From: Peptoniphilus_A sp022767005
GTDB taxonomy: Bacteria; Bacillota; Clostridia; Tissierellales; Peptoniphilaceae
NCBI RefSeq assembly: GCF_050315115.1
Contig: NZ_JBNPOJ010000001.1
Location: 62,001-126,000, forward strand
DNA length: 64,000 nucleotides
Direction of reading: 5' to 3'
Below are positions 16,201 to 25,671 of the stretch, piece by piece. Position 1 is the stretch's first letter. Each line of letters opens with the position of its first letter. Under the pieces are notes generated by a model. It saw only the letters and a list, made by a program, of their open reading frames with translations. It did not search any database and was not told the origin of the DNA. A program made the translations under genes and the position numbers.

Positions 16201-17502
16201 TCATTTTAAACCATCTAAATACTTTTTAATAATCTCTTCATAACCAATATTTTTTGGTTCATAATACTTTCTGCCAATAAAATTATCTGGCATATAAGTT
16301 TGATCTACATAGGAGTTTTTATAATTATGTGGATACAAATAATTTTCATTAGTTTCATTTTGCGGATTGTGCTTGTCTCTAATAATTTTAGGAATAATTA
16401 TATTACTTGAATTTCTGACATCCGCCATGGCTTTATTAATACCAAGATAGGATGCATTTGATTTCTCTGAGGATGCAAGATAAGTTACAGTCTGTGCTAA
16501 AATAATTCTAGCTTCAGGCATTCCCACAGCGTTGACACTATTAAAACACGCTGAAGCCATGACCATTGCTTGTGGATTTGCGTTCCCCACATCTTCTGAT
16601 GCAAAAATCATAAGTCTTCTTGCAATAAATTTTATGTCCTCTCCACCTTCAAGCATCTTTGCAAGATAAATAAGAGCTGCATCTGGGTCAGAGCCTCTCA
16701 TGGACTTTATAAAAGCAGAAATTGTATCGTAATGCTCATTATTATTTTTATCGTATTTTACATTTTTTATTAAAAGAGAATTTTCTATTACATTTTCATC
16801 CACTAAAATTTTCCCATCAATTTTATCCGTTGAAAGAATTGCAATTTCTAAACTATTTAACAAAAATCTTCCATCTCCATTGGAGTTTTTTATAAGAATT
16901 TTTTTTGCCAGATCTGTGATCTCTATATTATTATTGCCAAATCCTCTTTCCCTATCACTTAAAGCCATTTCTAATATTTTGAATAAATCCTTGTCTTCAA
17001 GTGGAAATAAATTTATTATTTGCATCCTAGACAACAAAGCTCTATTAACTTCAAAATATGGATTTTCTGTTGTTGCTCCAATTAAAGTTATTACTCCTCT
17101 TTCTACAAAAGGCAAAAGTGCATCTTGTTGCGTCTTATTAAATCTATGAATTTCGTCAATGAAAACTATTGTTGAAATATCGTGAAACTTCATAGAGTCT
17201 TCAGCCTTTTCCAAAACCTCACGAAGTTCTTTTAAGTTTGATGTGACAGCAGAAAGTTTTATAAAATTTTTATTTGTAGTCTTTGCAATTATTTCTGCCA
17301 AAGTGGTTTTTCCAACTCCAGGTGGACCATAAAATAAAATTGAGCTAAGTCTGTCGCTTTTTATAAGTCGTGAAAGATATTTTCCCTCGCCAATAACATG
17401 ATCTTGTCCTACAAACTCAAGCAAATTTCTAGGTCTCATCCTATCGGCAAGAGGTGCCTGCTTCATTAAATTTTTTTGCATGCTAAGTTCAAATAAGTCC
17501 AT
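16201..17502 (-). CDS. rarA: Replication-associated recombination protein A (AAA+ ATPase)
   Basis: The 433-residue protein is a RarA/MgsA/WRNIP1-family clamp-loader-like ATPase that acts at stalled replication forks. Walker A is GPPGVGKTT (near residue 60), Walker B is FIDEIHRFNK, sensor 1 is GATTEN, and the C-terminal tetramerisation region includes RGSDPDAALIYLAKML and ARRLMIFASEDVGNA. It begins 1 nt after nrdR, so the two are co-transcribed. No terminator is seen immediately downstream; copy A of the direct repeat is there instead. Confidence 0.96.
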   Translation of the reverse strand: MDLFELSMQKNLMKQAPLADRMRPRNLLEFVGQDHVIGEGKYLSRLIKSDRLSSILFYGPPGVGKTTLAEIIAKTTNKNFIKLSAVTSNLKELREVLEKAEDSMKFHDISTIVFIDEIHRFNKTQQDALLPFVERGVITLIGATTENPYFEVNRALLSRMQIINLFPLEDKDLFKILEMALSDRERGFGNNNIEITDLAKKILIKNSNGDGRFLLNSLEIAILSTDKIDGKILVDENVIENSLLIKNVKYDKNNNEHYDTISAFIKSMRGSDPDAALIYLAKMLEGGEDIKFIARRLMIFASEDVGNANPQAMVMASACFNSVNAVGMPEARIILAQTVTYLASSEKSNASYLGINKAMADVRNSSNIIIPKIIRDKHNPQNETNENYLYPHNYKNSYVDQTYMPDNFIGRKYYEPKNIGYEEIIKKYLDGLK

Positions 17503-17503
17503 A

Positions 17504-17971
17504 TTAATTCTTCTTTTTTACAAAACTTTCAAGTTCATCAACAAAAGATTGTAAATCTTTAAATTCCCTGTAAACTGATGCAAATCTTACATAGGAAACT
17601 TCATCTAAATCTTTTAGTTCATTCATTACCATTTCTCCAATTTCTAGAGAAGTAATTTCTCGGCGCATAGAGTTTTCAATTTTCTTTTCGATATTATTAA
17701 CTGCTTCTTCTATCTTATCAGCAGAAACTGGCCTTTTTTCACATGACTTGATCATTCCCTTAATTATTTTTTCTCGATCAAAAGCTTGCCTATTTCCATC
17801 TTTTTTTATAACCATTACAGGAGACTGTTCTATTTTTTCATAAGTAGTAAATCTTTTTTGACATTTTAAACACTCGCGTCTTCTTCTAATTGTATAACCT
17901 TCATCTGTTGGTCTAGTGTCTAAAACTTTTGAATCATTGTATCCGCAAAAAGGACATTTCATTGTCTTCAC
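17504..17971 (-). CDS. nrdR: Transcriptional repressor NrdR
   Basis: The 155-residue protein has the NrdR layout: an N-terminal zinc ribbon (CPFCG near residue 5 and CLKCQ near residue 35, with DTRPTDEG between) and an ATP-cone domain (about 49-139). NrdR senses ATP/dATP and represses ribonucleotide reductase genes. No nrd gene lies in this window and no NrdR box was recognised near its promoter. It is the first gene of an nrdR-rarA unit. Confidence 0.97.
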   Translation of the reverse strand: MKTMKCPFCGYNDSKVLDTRPTDEGYTIRRRRECLKCQKRFTTYEKIEQSPVMVIKKDGNRQAFDREKIIKGMIKSCEKRPVSADKIEEAVNNIEKKIENSMRREITSLEIGEMVMNELKDLDEVSYVRFASVYREFKDLQSFVDELESFVKKKN

Positions 17972-18006
17972 CTCATTTAATACAGTCTAAAAGACTATTT
18001 TAAAAT

Positions 18007-18035
18007 ATAATATCACTTAAAAATTTATTAATCAA
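18007..18035 (-). promoter_or_regulatory. Promoter of nrdR-rarA
   Basis: The minus strand shows TTGATT (18030-18035), a 17-nt spacer and TATTAT (18007-18012). A small inverted repeat AGTCT-aaa-AGACT lies in the leader (17984-17996). Confidence 0.6.
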
Positions 18036-18061
18036 TTAAACTAATCATAAAAAGACCGAAC

Positions 18062-18113
18062 ACATTACAAAATGACCCCCAAAAGCTGGATTTTAGATAC
18101 AACTTTTGGGGGT
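18062..18113 (-). terminator. Terminator of the ilv operon
   Basis: A perfect 11-bp GC-rich stem (18075-18085 with 18103-18113) with a 17-nt loop lies about 40 nt past the ilvD stop. The U tract on the minus strand is short (ATTTTG). It separates the ilv operon from the nrdR promoter. Confidence 0.7.
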
Positions 18114-18151
18114 TATTTCATAATTAAATCTCAAAATTATTTATTTTGAAC

Positions 18152-19816
18152 CTATTTTAATATTGCTCCTTTATCAGCACTTGTTACTAGTCTTCTATAT
18201 CTATTTAGATATCCCGATACTTTGTTGGTTTCAAGTGGTGTAAAGTTTTTCATTCTACTATTAAATTCTTCATCAGATACTTTTAAATTTAAACTATGAT
18301 TTAATATATCTATTTCTATTAAATCCCCTTCATTTATTATTCCAATAGCTCCACCTTGTGCAGCTTCTGGAGAAACGTGTCCAATAGATGCACCTCTACT
18401 TGCTCCTGAAAATCTTCCATCTGTTATAAGGGCAACAGATGTATCAAGTTTCATACCTGCAAGTGCTGATGTTGGGTTTAACATTTCTCTCATTCCCGGT
18501 CCACCCTTAGGTCCTTCGTATCTAATTACTACTACATCACCGTGATTTATATCTCCACTATAAATCGCCTTTATAGCATCATCTTCTGAATTAAATACTC
18601 GAGCTGGTCCAGTGTGCTTTAACATATTGTCTGCCACAGCAGATTTTTTTACAACTGCTCCATCTTTTGCAATATTTCCAAATAAAACGCAAAGTCCTCC
18701 TGTTTCAGAAAATGGATTATTAATATCTCTAATGATATTTTTATTTTTATTTACTGCGTTTTTTATGTTTTCAGAAAGGCTTTTACCGCTTGCAGTTATA
18801 ACATTAAGTTTTAACAAATTTTTCTTTGAAAGTTCCTTTTGAACAGCTGCAATACCACCAGCAAAGTATAAATCTTCTATATGAGTGTCTCCTGCTGGTG
18901 CAAGATGACAAAGGTTTGGAACTTTATCACTAACTTTATTTATATCATTTAAATCTACTTCAATTCCTGCTTCATTTGCAATTGCTAAAAGATGAAGAAT
19001 TGTATTTGTTGAACAGCCTAGAGCCATATCACAAGCTAGTGCATTTTTAACTGAATCTTTATTTATGATATCTTTTATTTTTATATCTTCTTTTAAAAGA
19101 TTCATTATTTGCATTCCTGTTTTTTTACCTAATCTTAGTCTTTCAGAGTATACTGCTGGGATTGTACCATTTCCCGTTAAAGCTAGACCTATTGCTTCAC
19201 TAAGACAATTCATTGAATTAGCTGTATACATTCCAGCACATGATCCACAACTTGGACAAGCGGATTTTTCTAATTCCATAAGTTTTTCTGCCGTTATTAA
19301 ATCTGCCTTAAATGCACCAACAGCTTCAAACATTTTTGATAGCGAAATTTCATTATTTTGGTCACGTCCTGCAAGCATTGGTCCTCCACTAACTAAAATA
19401 GTAGGAAGATTTACTCTAAGTGCACCCATTATCATTCCAGGTACAATTTTATCGCAGTTAGGGATAAGCACTAATGCATCAAGACCATGTGCAATAGCCA
19501 TAGATTCTAAACTGTCTGCAATGAGTTCTCTACTTGGAAGTGAATATTTCATTCCTGTATGTCCCATAGCTATCCCATCACATACTCCTATTGATGGAAT
19601 CATTATAGGAGTTCCTCCATTCATTAGAACTCCTTCTCTTACAGCTTTTTCAAGCTTGTCTAAAAACATATGACCTGGTACTATTTCGCTGTATGCAGAT
19701 ATTATTCCAACAAGTGGTCTATCTAACTGCTCATCAGTATATCCTAATGCGTAAAAAAGTGACCTGTTGGGAGCCCTTTCGGGTCCCCTTACTACATTAT
19801 CACTCCTCAATTTCAT
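18152..19816 (-). CDS. ilvD: Dihydroxy-acid dehydratase
   Basis: The 554-residue Fe-S enzyme dehydrates dihydroxy-isovalerate and dihydroxy-methylvalerate to the keto acids that precede Val/Leu and Ile. Cluster cysteines are visible in NCDKIVPGM and in the CPSCGSCAGMYTANSMNCL segment. The C-terminal GRFSGASRGASIGHVSPEA motif is intact. Length is normal for the IlvD/Edd family. It is the last gene of the T-box-controlled operon and is followed by a strong hairpin. Confidence 0.97.
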   Translation of the reverse strand: MKLRSDNVVRGPERAPNRSLFYALGYTDEQLDRPLVGIISAYSEIVPGHMFLDKLEKAVREGVLMNGGTPIMIPSIGVCDGIAMGHTGMKYSLPSRELIADSLESMAIAHGLDALVLIPNCDKIVPGMIMGALRVNLPTILVSGGPMLAGRDQNNEISLSKMFEAVGAFKADLITAEKLMELEKSACPSCGSCAGMYTANSMNCLSEAIGLALTGNGTIPAVYSERLRLGKKTGMQIMNLLKEDIKIKDIINKDSVKNALACDMALGCSTNTILHLLAIANEAGIEVDLNDINKVSDKVPNLCHLAPAGDTHIEDLYFAGGIAAVQKELSKKNLLKLNVITASGKSLSENIKNAVNKNKNIIRDINNPFSETGGLCVLFGNIAKDGAVVKKSAVADNMLKHTGPARVFNSEDDAIKAIYSGDINHGDVVVIRYEGPKGGPGMREMLNPTSALAGMKLDTSVALITDGRFSGASRGASIGHVSPEAAQGGAIGIINEGDLIEIDILNHSLNLKVSDEEFNSRMKNFTPLETNKVSGYLNRYRRLVTSADKGAILK

Positions 19817-19829
19817 AATTTTTCCTCTC

Positions 19830-20825
19830 TTATTTATCTAACCAAGCCATCATTTTTCTAAGTTCTTTACCAACAGATTCTAATTGATGTTCTCTTTCTT
19901 TTCTTCTTGTTGTTAAGAATTTAATTTTTCTTCCTGATGAAAATTCTGTCATAAATTCTGATGCAAAGGCACCTGTTTGTATATCATCAAGAATACCCTT
20001 CATTGCTTCTCTTGTTTCTTTACCAATTATTTTTTTGCCTGCATGGTAGTCCCCATATTCAGCTGTATTTGAAATTGAATTTCTCATATTTTCAAATCCG
20101 CCTTCAATAATCATATCTACAATTAATTTCATTTCATGTATACATTCAAAATATGCCATTTCTGGTTCATATCCTGCGTTTACTAAAGTTTCAAAACCTG
20201 CTTTCATAAGTTCTGTAACTCCACCACAAAGTACAGCTTGTTCTCCAAATAAATCTGTTTCAGTTTCTTCTTTAAATGTAGTTTCAAGAATTCCTGCACG
20301 GCCTGCTCCAATTCCTGATGCATATGCTAGAGCAAGATCCTTTGCATCACCTGTTGCATCTTGATATACTGCAATTAGAGAAGGTACTCCTGCTCCCTTT
20401 TCATATTCACTTCTAACTGTGTGTCCTGGTCCCTTTGGAGCAACCATAATTACATTTATATCTTCTGATGGCCTTACTAAATTGTAATGAATGTTAAATC
20501 CATGGGCATACATTAATGTATCTCCCTTTTTCATATTTGGTGCAACTTTTTCGTTGTACAAATCAGCAGAAATTTCATCTGGAACAAGCATCATAACCAT
20601 GTCGCCTTTTTTTGCAGCTTCTTCTACACTAAAAACTTCTAGTCCATATTCTCTTGCTTTTTGTATTGATTTAGAACCTTCGTGAAGTCCAACTATTACA
20701 TTTACTCCACTTTCTTTAAGATTTAGCGCATGAGCGTGGCCTTGAGATCCAAAGCCAATAATAGCTACTGTTTTACCCTTTAATAATTCTAAATTTGCGT
20801 CTTTGTCATAATATTTTTTTATCAT
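19830..20825 (-). CDS. ilvC: Ketol-acid reductoisomerase
   Basis: The 331-residue class I enzyme isomerises and reduces acetolactate and acetohydroxybutyrate with NAD(P)H. The nucleotide-binding GFGSQGHAHALNLKESG begins near residue 24, and the C-terminal knotted domain has the metal-binding DLFGEQAVLCGG and ECIHEMKLIVD. An AAGGGAG site precedes its ATG. It lies between ilvN (13 nt upstream) and ilvD (13 nt downstream). Confidence 0.98.
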   Translation of the reverse strand: MIKKYYDKDANLELLKGKTVAIIGFGSQGHAHALNLKESGVNVIVGLHEGSKSIQKAREYGLEVFSVEEAAKKGDMVMMLVPDEISADLYNEKVAPNMKKGDTLMYAHGFNIHYNLVRPSEDINVIMVAPKGPGHTVRSEYEKGAGVPSLIAVYQDATGDAKDLALAYASGIGAGRAGILETTFKEETETDLFGEQAVLCGGVTELMKAGFETLVNAGYEPEMAYFECIHEMKLIVDMIIEGGFENMRNSISNTAEYGDYHAGKKIIGKETREAMKGILDDIQTGAFASEFMTEFSSGRKIKFLTTRRKEREHQLESVGKELRKMMAWLDK

Positions 20826-20838
20826 TTTTTTACTCCCT

Positions 20839-21315
20839 TCATCTTTTCATGGCTGTTATGCCAGTTCTACAAAAATCTATAATTTCATAAGATTCAATGA
20901 CCTTTAAAAAGGCATCGACTTTTGCAGGCTTACCTGTAATTTCAACTATTAGTGAGTCCTTTGAAAAATCCACTATATTAGCTTTATATATATTTGCAAT
21001 ATTAACAACTTCTATTGCCTTTTCACTTTTACACTTTATCTTTACTAGACAAATCTCTCTTTGTACAACATCTTCCTTAGTTATGATTTCAATATCTCTA
21101 ACTACTTCTAGTTTTGCACATTGACTAACAATTTGCTTTAACTCATGTTTGTCTTCTATAATAGTTGTTATCGTTATTTTAGAATACTTACTATCTTTAA
21201 CAGCTGAAACTGTAAGAGATTCAATATTATAGCCTCTTCTTGCAAATAGAGAAGCTATCCTTGTAAGTGTTCCTGACTGATTATCTACTAATAAACTTAA
21301 TACTTCATACTTCAT
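20839..21315 (-). CDS. ilvN: Acetolactate synthase small (regulatory) subunit
   Basis: The 158-residue protein has an N-terminal ACT domain (about 4-75, with DNQSGTLTRIASLFARRGYNIESL) and the usual C-terminal regulatory domain. It binds the catalytic subunit and gives valine feedback control. It follows ilvB by 3 nt. Length matches the IlvH/IlvN family. Confidence 0.96.
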   Translation of the reverse strand: MKYEVLSLLVDNQSGTLTRIASLFARRGYNIESLTVSAVKDSKYSKITITTIIEDKHELKQIVSQCAKLEVVRDIEIITKEDVVQREICLVKIKCKSEKAIEVVNIANIYKANIVDFSKDSLIVEITGKPAKVDAFLKVIESYEIIDFCRTGITAMKR

Positions 21316-21318
21316 AAA

Positions 21319-22974
21319 TTACTCCACAATTAAATCATCCACTGTTCCACCAGCTGGTATCATTGGTAAAACTAAATTTTTATCTGATATATTCACATTT
21401 ATCACTGATGTTATTTTACTTGCTCTTGCTTTGTTAAAAGCGTCTCTAAATTCTTCTATTGAGTTTACATCATATCCCATTGCCCCAAATCCCTTTGCAA
21501 CAATGTCAAACTTTGTATTTCTGCCTTTTGTCTGTGAAAATCTATCATGATATATTAAATGCTGCCATTGTTTTATCATTCCCAAAGCATTGTTATTTAG
21601 CACTATTACGATAATTTTCATTCCATAATATACCGATGTAGCTAATTCAATTAAATTCATATGAAAAGAGCCATCTCCAGTAATCAGAATTACTTCTTTA
21701 TCTTTATTGGCACATTTAGCTCCTATGCTTGCTCCCATTCCAAAGCCCATAGTTCCAAGACCAGCACTAGTAATAAAATTTCTAGGATTATAAATTTTTG
21801 CTCTTTGTGCAGTCCACATTTGATGTTGCCCAACATCTGTTACTATTATTGTATTTTCATCCATATCTTCATTGATAATGTCTATTATATCAAAGGGTTT
21901 TATTCCCTCTTCTTTGTTCATTAGCTCTCTATCTTTTTCTTTTAATTCAGCAATTCTATTTTGCCAAGAGCATCTATCTTTTTCTAAAATTAGGGGTTCT
22001 AATTCAGAAACAATATCTTTAATATCACATACAACATTTATATCAACAAAGACATTCTTGTCTATTTCACTTTCATCAATATCTATTTGAATAATTGTTG
22101 CATTTGGAGCAAATTTATCTCTATTAAGTGCAACCCTATCAGAAAATCTAACTCCAATAGCAACTAATAAATCACATTCTTCAATTGCATAATTTGCACT
22201 TTGATTACCATGCATCCCAACAAGTCCAAGGTCTAAATCATCATTTGGATCTAGTACACCCTTACCAGTAATTGTATGGCAACTTGGGATTTTTCCCTTT
22301 TTCAAAAGTTTCCTAAGTTCTAAATATGCTCCGGAACTTTTAACTCCTCCACCAACATAGGCGACAGGTTTTTTTGCATTGTTTATCAAATTAGAAATTC
22401 TTAATAAATCATATCTATTAGGAATAATGCCATACTCTTCCTTTTTGGCTTTTAAATTTTTAAATTCTGCCTTAGAAGAAAGTATATCCTTTGGAATATC
22501 TATAAGAACAGGCCCTTTTCTCTTATCATTTGCTATTTCATATGCTCTTACAATTGAATACTCTAAATCTTCTATATCTTTTATTAAAAAGGAATGCTTA
22601 GTAATTGGAATCGTCATGCCGACAATGTCAATCTCTTGAAAGGAATCTCTTCCCAAAAGAGAAGTAGATACATTGCCTGTTATAGCTATCATTGGAACGG
22701 AATCCATAAAAGCTGTTGCAATTCCTGTTACTAAATTAGTAGCACCAGGACCACTTGTCGCAAGACATACGCCAGTTTTCCCTGAGCTTCTAGCATATCC
22801 ATCTGCACTATGTGCTGCTGATTGCTCATGAGATGTTCTTATATTAATAATATCTTTGTAATCATAAATAGCATCGTATAAATCAATTACCGCTCCTCCG
22901 GGATATCCAAATATAGTGTCTATTCCAAGGTTAGTAAGTGTCTTTAATATTATTTCATTTCCACTGTATTTCAA
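21319..22974 (-). CDS. ilvB: Acetolactate synthase large (catalytic) subunit
   Basis: The 551-residue thiamine-diphosphate enzyme condenses pyruvate with pyruvate or 2-oxobutyrate. It has GYPGGAVIDLYDAI near the N-terminus, the catalytic Glu in TSHEQSAAHSADGYAR, and the TPP-binding GDGSFHMNLIEL...NNNALGM. The start codon is TTG; its AGGAGG site is formed by the last two sense codons of the preceding ABC gene, so the two reading frames are tightly coupled. Confidence 0.97.
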   Translation of the reverse strand: MKYSGNEIILKTLTNLGIDTIFGYPGGAVIDLYDAIYDYKDIINIRTSHEQSAAHSADGYARSSGKTGVCLATSGPGATNLVTGIATAFMDSVPMIAITGNVSTSLLGRDSFQEIDIVGMTIPITKHSFLIKDIEDLEYSIVRAYEIANDKRKGPVLIDIPKDILSSKAEFKNLKAKKEEYGIIPNRYDLLRISNLINNAKKPVAYVGGGVKSSGAYLELRKLLKKGKIPSCHTITGKGVLDPNDDLDLGLVGMHGNQSANYAIEECDLLVAIGVRFSDRVALNRDKFAPNATIIQIDIDESEIDKNVFVDINVVCDIKDIVSELEPLILEKDRCSWQNRIAELKEKDRELMNKEEGIKPFDIIDIINEDMDENTIIVTDVGQHQMWTAQRAKIYNPRNFITSAGLGTMGFGMGASIGAKCANKDKEVILITGDGSFHMNLIELATSVYYGMKIIVIVLNNNALGMIKQWQHLIYHDRFSQTKGRNTKFDIVAKGFGAMGYDVNSIEEFRDAFNKARASKITSVINVNISDKNLVLPMIPAGGTVDDLIVE

Positions 22975-22976
22975 TT

Positions 22977-23747
22977 TTACCTCCTATTCTTAACTTCTAT
23001 TGAGTAATAATTATTTTTTTTGGTTAAATTCAAATCTATACCATATAATTTTTTTAAGTTTTCCGAATTTAAAACTTCATCTTTCTTTCCACATTTAAAA
23101 ATTTTTCCGTCTTTTAATAATAGTACATTTGTTATTTTTGGAATTGTTTCCTCAACATCATGTGTGATATAAATTAAATTGGTGTTGGTTTTTCTTAATG
23201 TATCTAAAATATTTTCCCTCTCGTATATATCTAATGATGCACAAGGTTCATCTAAAATTAAAACTTCTGGCTTTTGAATTAAGCTTCTAACAATTAAAAC
23301 TTTTTTTCTCTCACCTGAAGATAAATTTTTGTAATATTCATTCTTTAAAGTGGATAGATTATATTCTTTTATATATTCTTCCGCAATTCTTTCTTCTTCA
23401 CTTGTAACTTCTTCATAAATTCCAATAGTCTTTTTTATACCTGAAATTAAAATTTCTTTTACAGTCATTTTAAAAAATGTTGGGTTGAATTTTTCCATAG
23501 TCGATGAAATAATTCCAATTTTATCTTTAACTGGATTCCAATTTTCTTTTCCAAATTCCCTCCCAAAGCACTTAATTTTTCCTGTTGTGGCAATTCTATA
23601 TGCCATAAGAATTGAAAAAAGTGTGCTTTTACCACTGCCATTTGGTCCTAATACAAGCCAATTTTCTCCACTTTTAATCTTTAAATTTATATCTTTTAAA
23701 ATATTTTTTCCATCTCTAACAAAGGAAACTCCACAAAACTCTATCAT
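22977..23747 (-). CDS. ABC-type ATPase without a partner permease, first gene of the ilv operon
   Basis: The 256-residue protein is one ABC nucleotide-binding domain with Walker A GPNGSGKST (34-42), signature LSSGERKK, Walker B LILDEPCASLD and the switch histidine in YITHDVEE. It resembles stand-alone YlmA/ModF-like ATPases. No membrane or binding-protein partner lies nearby. It is the first gene after the Ile T-box, and its last codons supply the ribosome site of ilvB. The context implies a role linked to branched-chain amino acids or to the translation state, but no function can be assigned. It could be part of a transporter encoded elsewhere. Confidence 0.9.
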   Translation of the reverse strand: MIEFCGVSFVRDGKNILKDINLKIKSGENWLVLGPNGSGKSTLFSILMAYRIATTGKIKCFGREFGKENWNPVKDKIGIISSTMEKFNPTFFKMTVKEILISGIKKTIGIYEEVTSEEERIAEEYIKEYNLSTLKNEYYKNLSSGERKKVLIVRSLIQKPEVLILDEPCASLDIYERENILDTLRKTNTNLIYITHDVEETIPKITNVLLLKDGKIFKCGKKDEVLNSENLKKLYGIDLNLTKKNNYYSIEVKNRR

Positions 23748-23759
23748 CTTTTCTCCTAA

Positions 23760-24010
23760 TAAAAAAGTCCTGAGATATTCTCAGGACGAAATTCGCGGTA
23801 CCACCTAAATTATTAAATCATAAAATTTAATCACTTAATTTAAAATAACGGCTTTAACCGTCACTTCCTACTTACTTCAGAAATGATGCTAGAAAATGAT
23901 CTATAATAATCAAAACAATTGCATCTCACCAAACTGCAACTCTCTTAATGTTTTTTAATTATTACCCTTTTTCTTTAGCGCAATATTAATATAACTATTT
24001 TTTAATATTG
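23760..24010 (-). promoter_or_regulatory. T-box leader with AUC (Ile) specifier, controls ABC-ilvBNCD
   Basis: The leader carries the T-box consensus TAGGTGGTACCGCG (within 23791-23807) and a terminator with an 8-bp stem (23767-23774 with 23780-23787) followed by a U run. Stem I is visible: a GCTA/TAGC base helix, a 9-bp AT helix, and an apical stem with the GGTGAGA loop. Aligned with the leu leader, the specifier position reads ATC (23898-23900), an Ile codon. Uncharged tRNAIle should favour the antiterminator and allow expression of the downstream genes. Confidence 0.92.
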
Positions 24011-24016
24011 TTAATT

Positions 24017-24045
24017 ATATTAATTTAATTTTCTAAAAGTGTCAA
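24017..24045 (-). promoter_or_regulatory. Promoter of the ilv T-box operon
   Basis: TTGACA (24040-24045), a 17-nt spacer and TAATAT (24017-24022) on the minus strand. The -35 begins only 7 nt after the leuB stop and no terminator lies between them. Confidence 0.7.
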
Positions 24046-24052
24046 GTTTTTT

Positions 24053-25108
24053 TTATAAATTTTTAATAATTTCGTCTGTTATATCTTTTGTAGAATAGTA
24101 ATTTTCTTTATTTAAATCAAAACTTAAAATATTATTTTCAATAGTTTTTTTAACAGATTCCTCTATTTTTTTTGTTAAATCCTCTCTATTAAAGGAAAAT
24201 TTAAGCATCATTGCTACTGAAAGAATTGTTGCAATTGGATTTACAATATTCTTGCCTGCAATATCTGGAGCTGAACCATGTATTGGTTCATAGAGCGATA
24301 TATTATCTCCAATTGATGCCGAAGGAAGTAAGCCAATAGATCCTGTTATTTCGCTTAATTCATCAGATAAAATGTCTCCAAAAATATTATTTGTCAAAAT
24401 TACATCAAAATTTCTAGGATTCTTTATTAGCTGCATAGAGGCATTGTCAACATATAAAAATTCAAGTTCTACTTCTTTAAAATCTTCATGAATTTCCTTA
24501 ACAACTTCTCTCCAAAGCTTTGAAGAATCAAGAACATTTGCCTTATCTATTAAACTTAATTTTTTTCTTCTATTTTTAGCTGCCATAAATGCATATTTTG
24601 CAATTCTTTTAATTTCATTTTCGTCGTAGCATTCTACATCATAGGCCTTCCTTATACCATTCTCTATATAGGTATCTCTCTTGCCAAAATAAATTCCTCC
24701 TAGAAGTTCTCTTACAATTAAAATATCTAAGCCCTTGACTATATTATTTTTTATTGGAGATCTGTCTAATAATTTTTCATAAATTTTTGCTGGTCTAAGA
24801 TTAATATAAACTCCCATTTCTTTTCTAAGTCTTAAAAGCCCTTTTTCTGGTCTTTTATCGCTTTCAATATTATCCCATTTTGGTCCTCCAACTGCTCCAA
24901 GGAGCACTGCATCTTTATTTTTAAGCATCTCTTTGGTTTCTTCTGGGAAGGGATCTCCATAGTTATCAATAGCATCTCCGCCTATTTTGGCAAAACTCAA
25001 ATTATATTTAAAATCACTTTTTTTTGAAACTACTTCTAAAACCATTAGAGCGGAATTTATGATTTCTTCTCCAACTCCATCTCCCTTTAAAACTAAAATT
25101 TCTTTCAT
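24053..25108 (-). CDS. leuB: 3-Isopropylmalate dehydrogenase
   Basis: The 351-residue NAD-dependent enzyme oxidises and decarboxylates 3-isopropylmalate in leucine synthesis. It has LLGAVGGPKWD near residue 72, the substrate region RLRKEMGVYINLRPAK, the metal-binding NIFGDILSDELSEITGS and GSAPDIAGKNIVNPIA. Its ATG overlaps the leuD stop by ATGA. It is the last gene of the leu operon, with no hairpin terminator after it. Confidence 0.97.
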   Translation of the reverse strand: MKEILVLKGDGVGEEIINSALMVLEVVSKKSDFKYNLSFAKIGGDAIDNYGDPFPEETKEMLKNKDAVLLGAVGGPKWDNIESDKRPEKGLLRLRKEMGVYINLRPAKIYEKLLDRSPIKNNIVKGLDILIVRELLGGIYFGKRDTYIENGIRKAYDVECYDENEIKRIAKYAFMAAKNRRKKLSLIDKANVLDSSKLWREVVKEIHEDFKEVELEFLYVDNASMQLIKNPRNFDVILTNNIFGDILSDELSEITGSIGLLPSASIGDNISLYEPIHGSAPDIAGKNIVNPIATILSVAMMLKFSFNREDLTKKIEESVKKTIENNILSFDLNKENYYSTKDITDEIIKNL

Positions 25109-25671
25109 ATTTTACTCTCCTCATATGAGCTTATTAAATCTTCATATTTTAAGATTTCTGAAATATTATCTTCTCCATTTATTAATTTTTCTCTGAAAGA
25201 ATCTTCAATTTCAAAACTATAAATTCTGCCTTTTTGAATTGTTTTTTTATTTATAAGATCTATTTCTATTTCAATATCATCTTCAAGTTCTCTTCTGTAT
25301 TTTTCTTCTAAAATTATTGGTAGTCTATTGTTGTTAATATAATTCATATAAAAAATAGGTGAGTATCCCCCTGCTATAATAACATCAATCCCATAGTCAA
25401 TAAGTGCCCATGCTGCATGTTCACGTGAGGAACCACATCCAAAATTATTTCCTGTTATTAAAATTTTTCTATCTTTATTTTTATCAATATTAAGCGGAAA
25501 ATCTTTAATTTCTTTTCCATTCACATCATATCTCCATGGTGAAAATAGTGCCTTTTCAAAACCAGTTCTTTTAGTCGTCTTTAAATAATTTTTTGGAATT
25601 AGTATATCTGTATCAATATTATCTTTAAAAATAATTATTGGTTTTGATTTAATTACTTCTATTTTTTTCAT
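25105..25671 (-). CDS. leuD: 3-Isopropylmalate dehydratase small subunit
   Basis: The 188-residue subunit completes the LeuCD isomerase. It has the DTDILIPKNYLK segment and GNNFGCGSSREHA, the family's swivel-domain signature. The start is taken at the ATG at 25671, which overlaps the leuC stop by ATGA and has a GGGAG site; the longer frame from 25695 would run into leuC without its own signal. Cotranslation with leuC is likely. Confidence 0.95.
   Translation of the reverse strand: MKKIEVIKSKPIIIFKDNIDTDILIPKNYLKTTKRTGFEKALFSPWRYDVNGKEIKDFPLNIDKNKDRKILITGNNFGCGSSREHAAWALIDYGIDVIIAGGYSPIFYMNYINNNRLPIILEEKYRRELEDDIEIEIDLINKKTIQKGRIYSFEIEDSFREKLINGEDNISEILKYEDLISSYEESKI

Noticed and set aside
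19065..19673. Plus-strand 202-codon frame
   Set aside because: It lies wholly antisense to the catalytic core of ilvD, which is complete and conserved, and has no ribosome site of its own.
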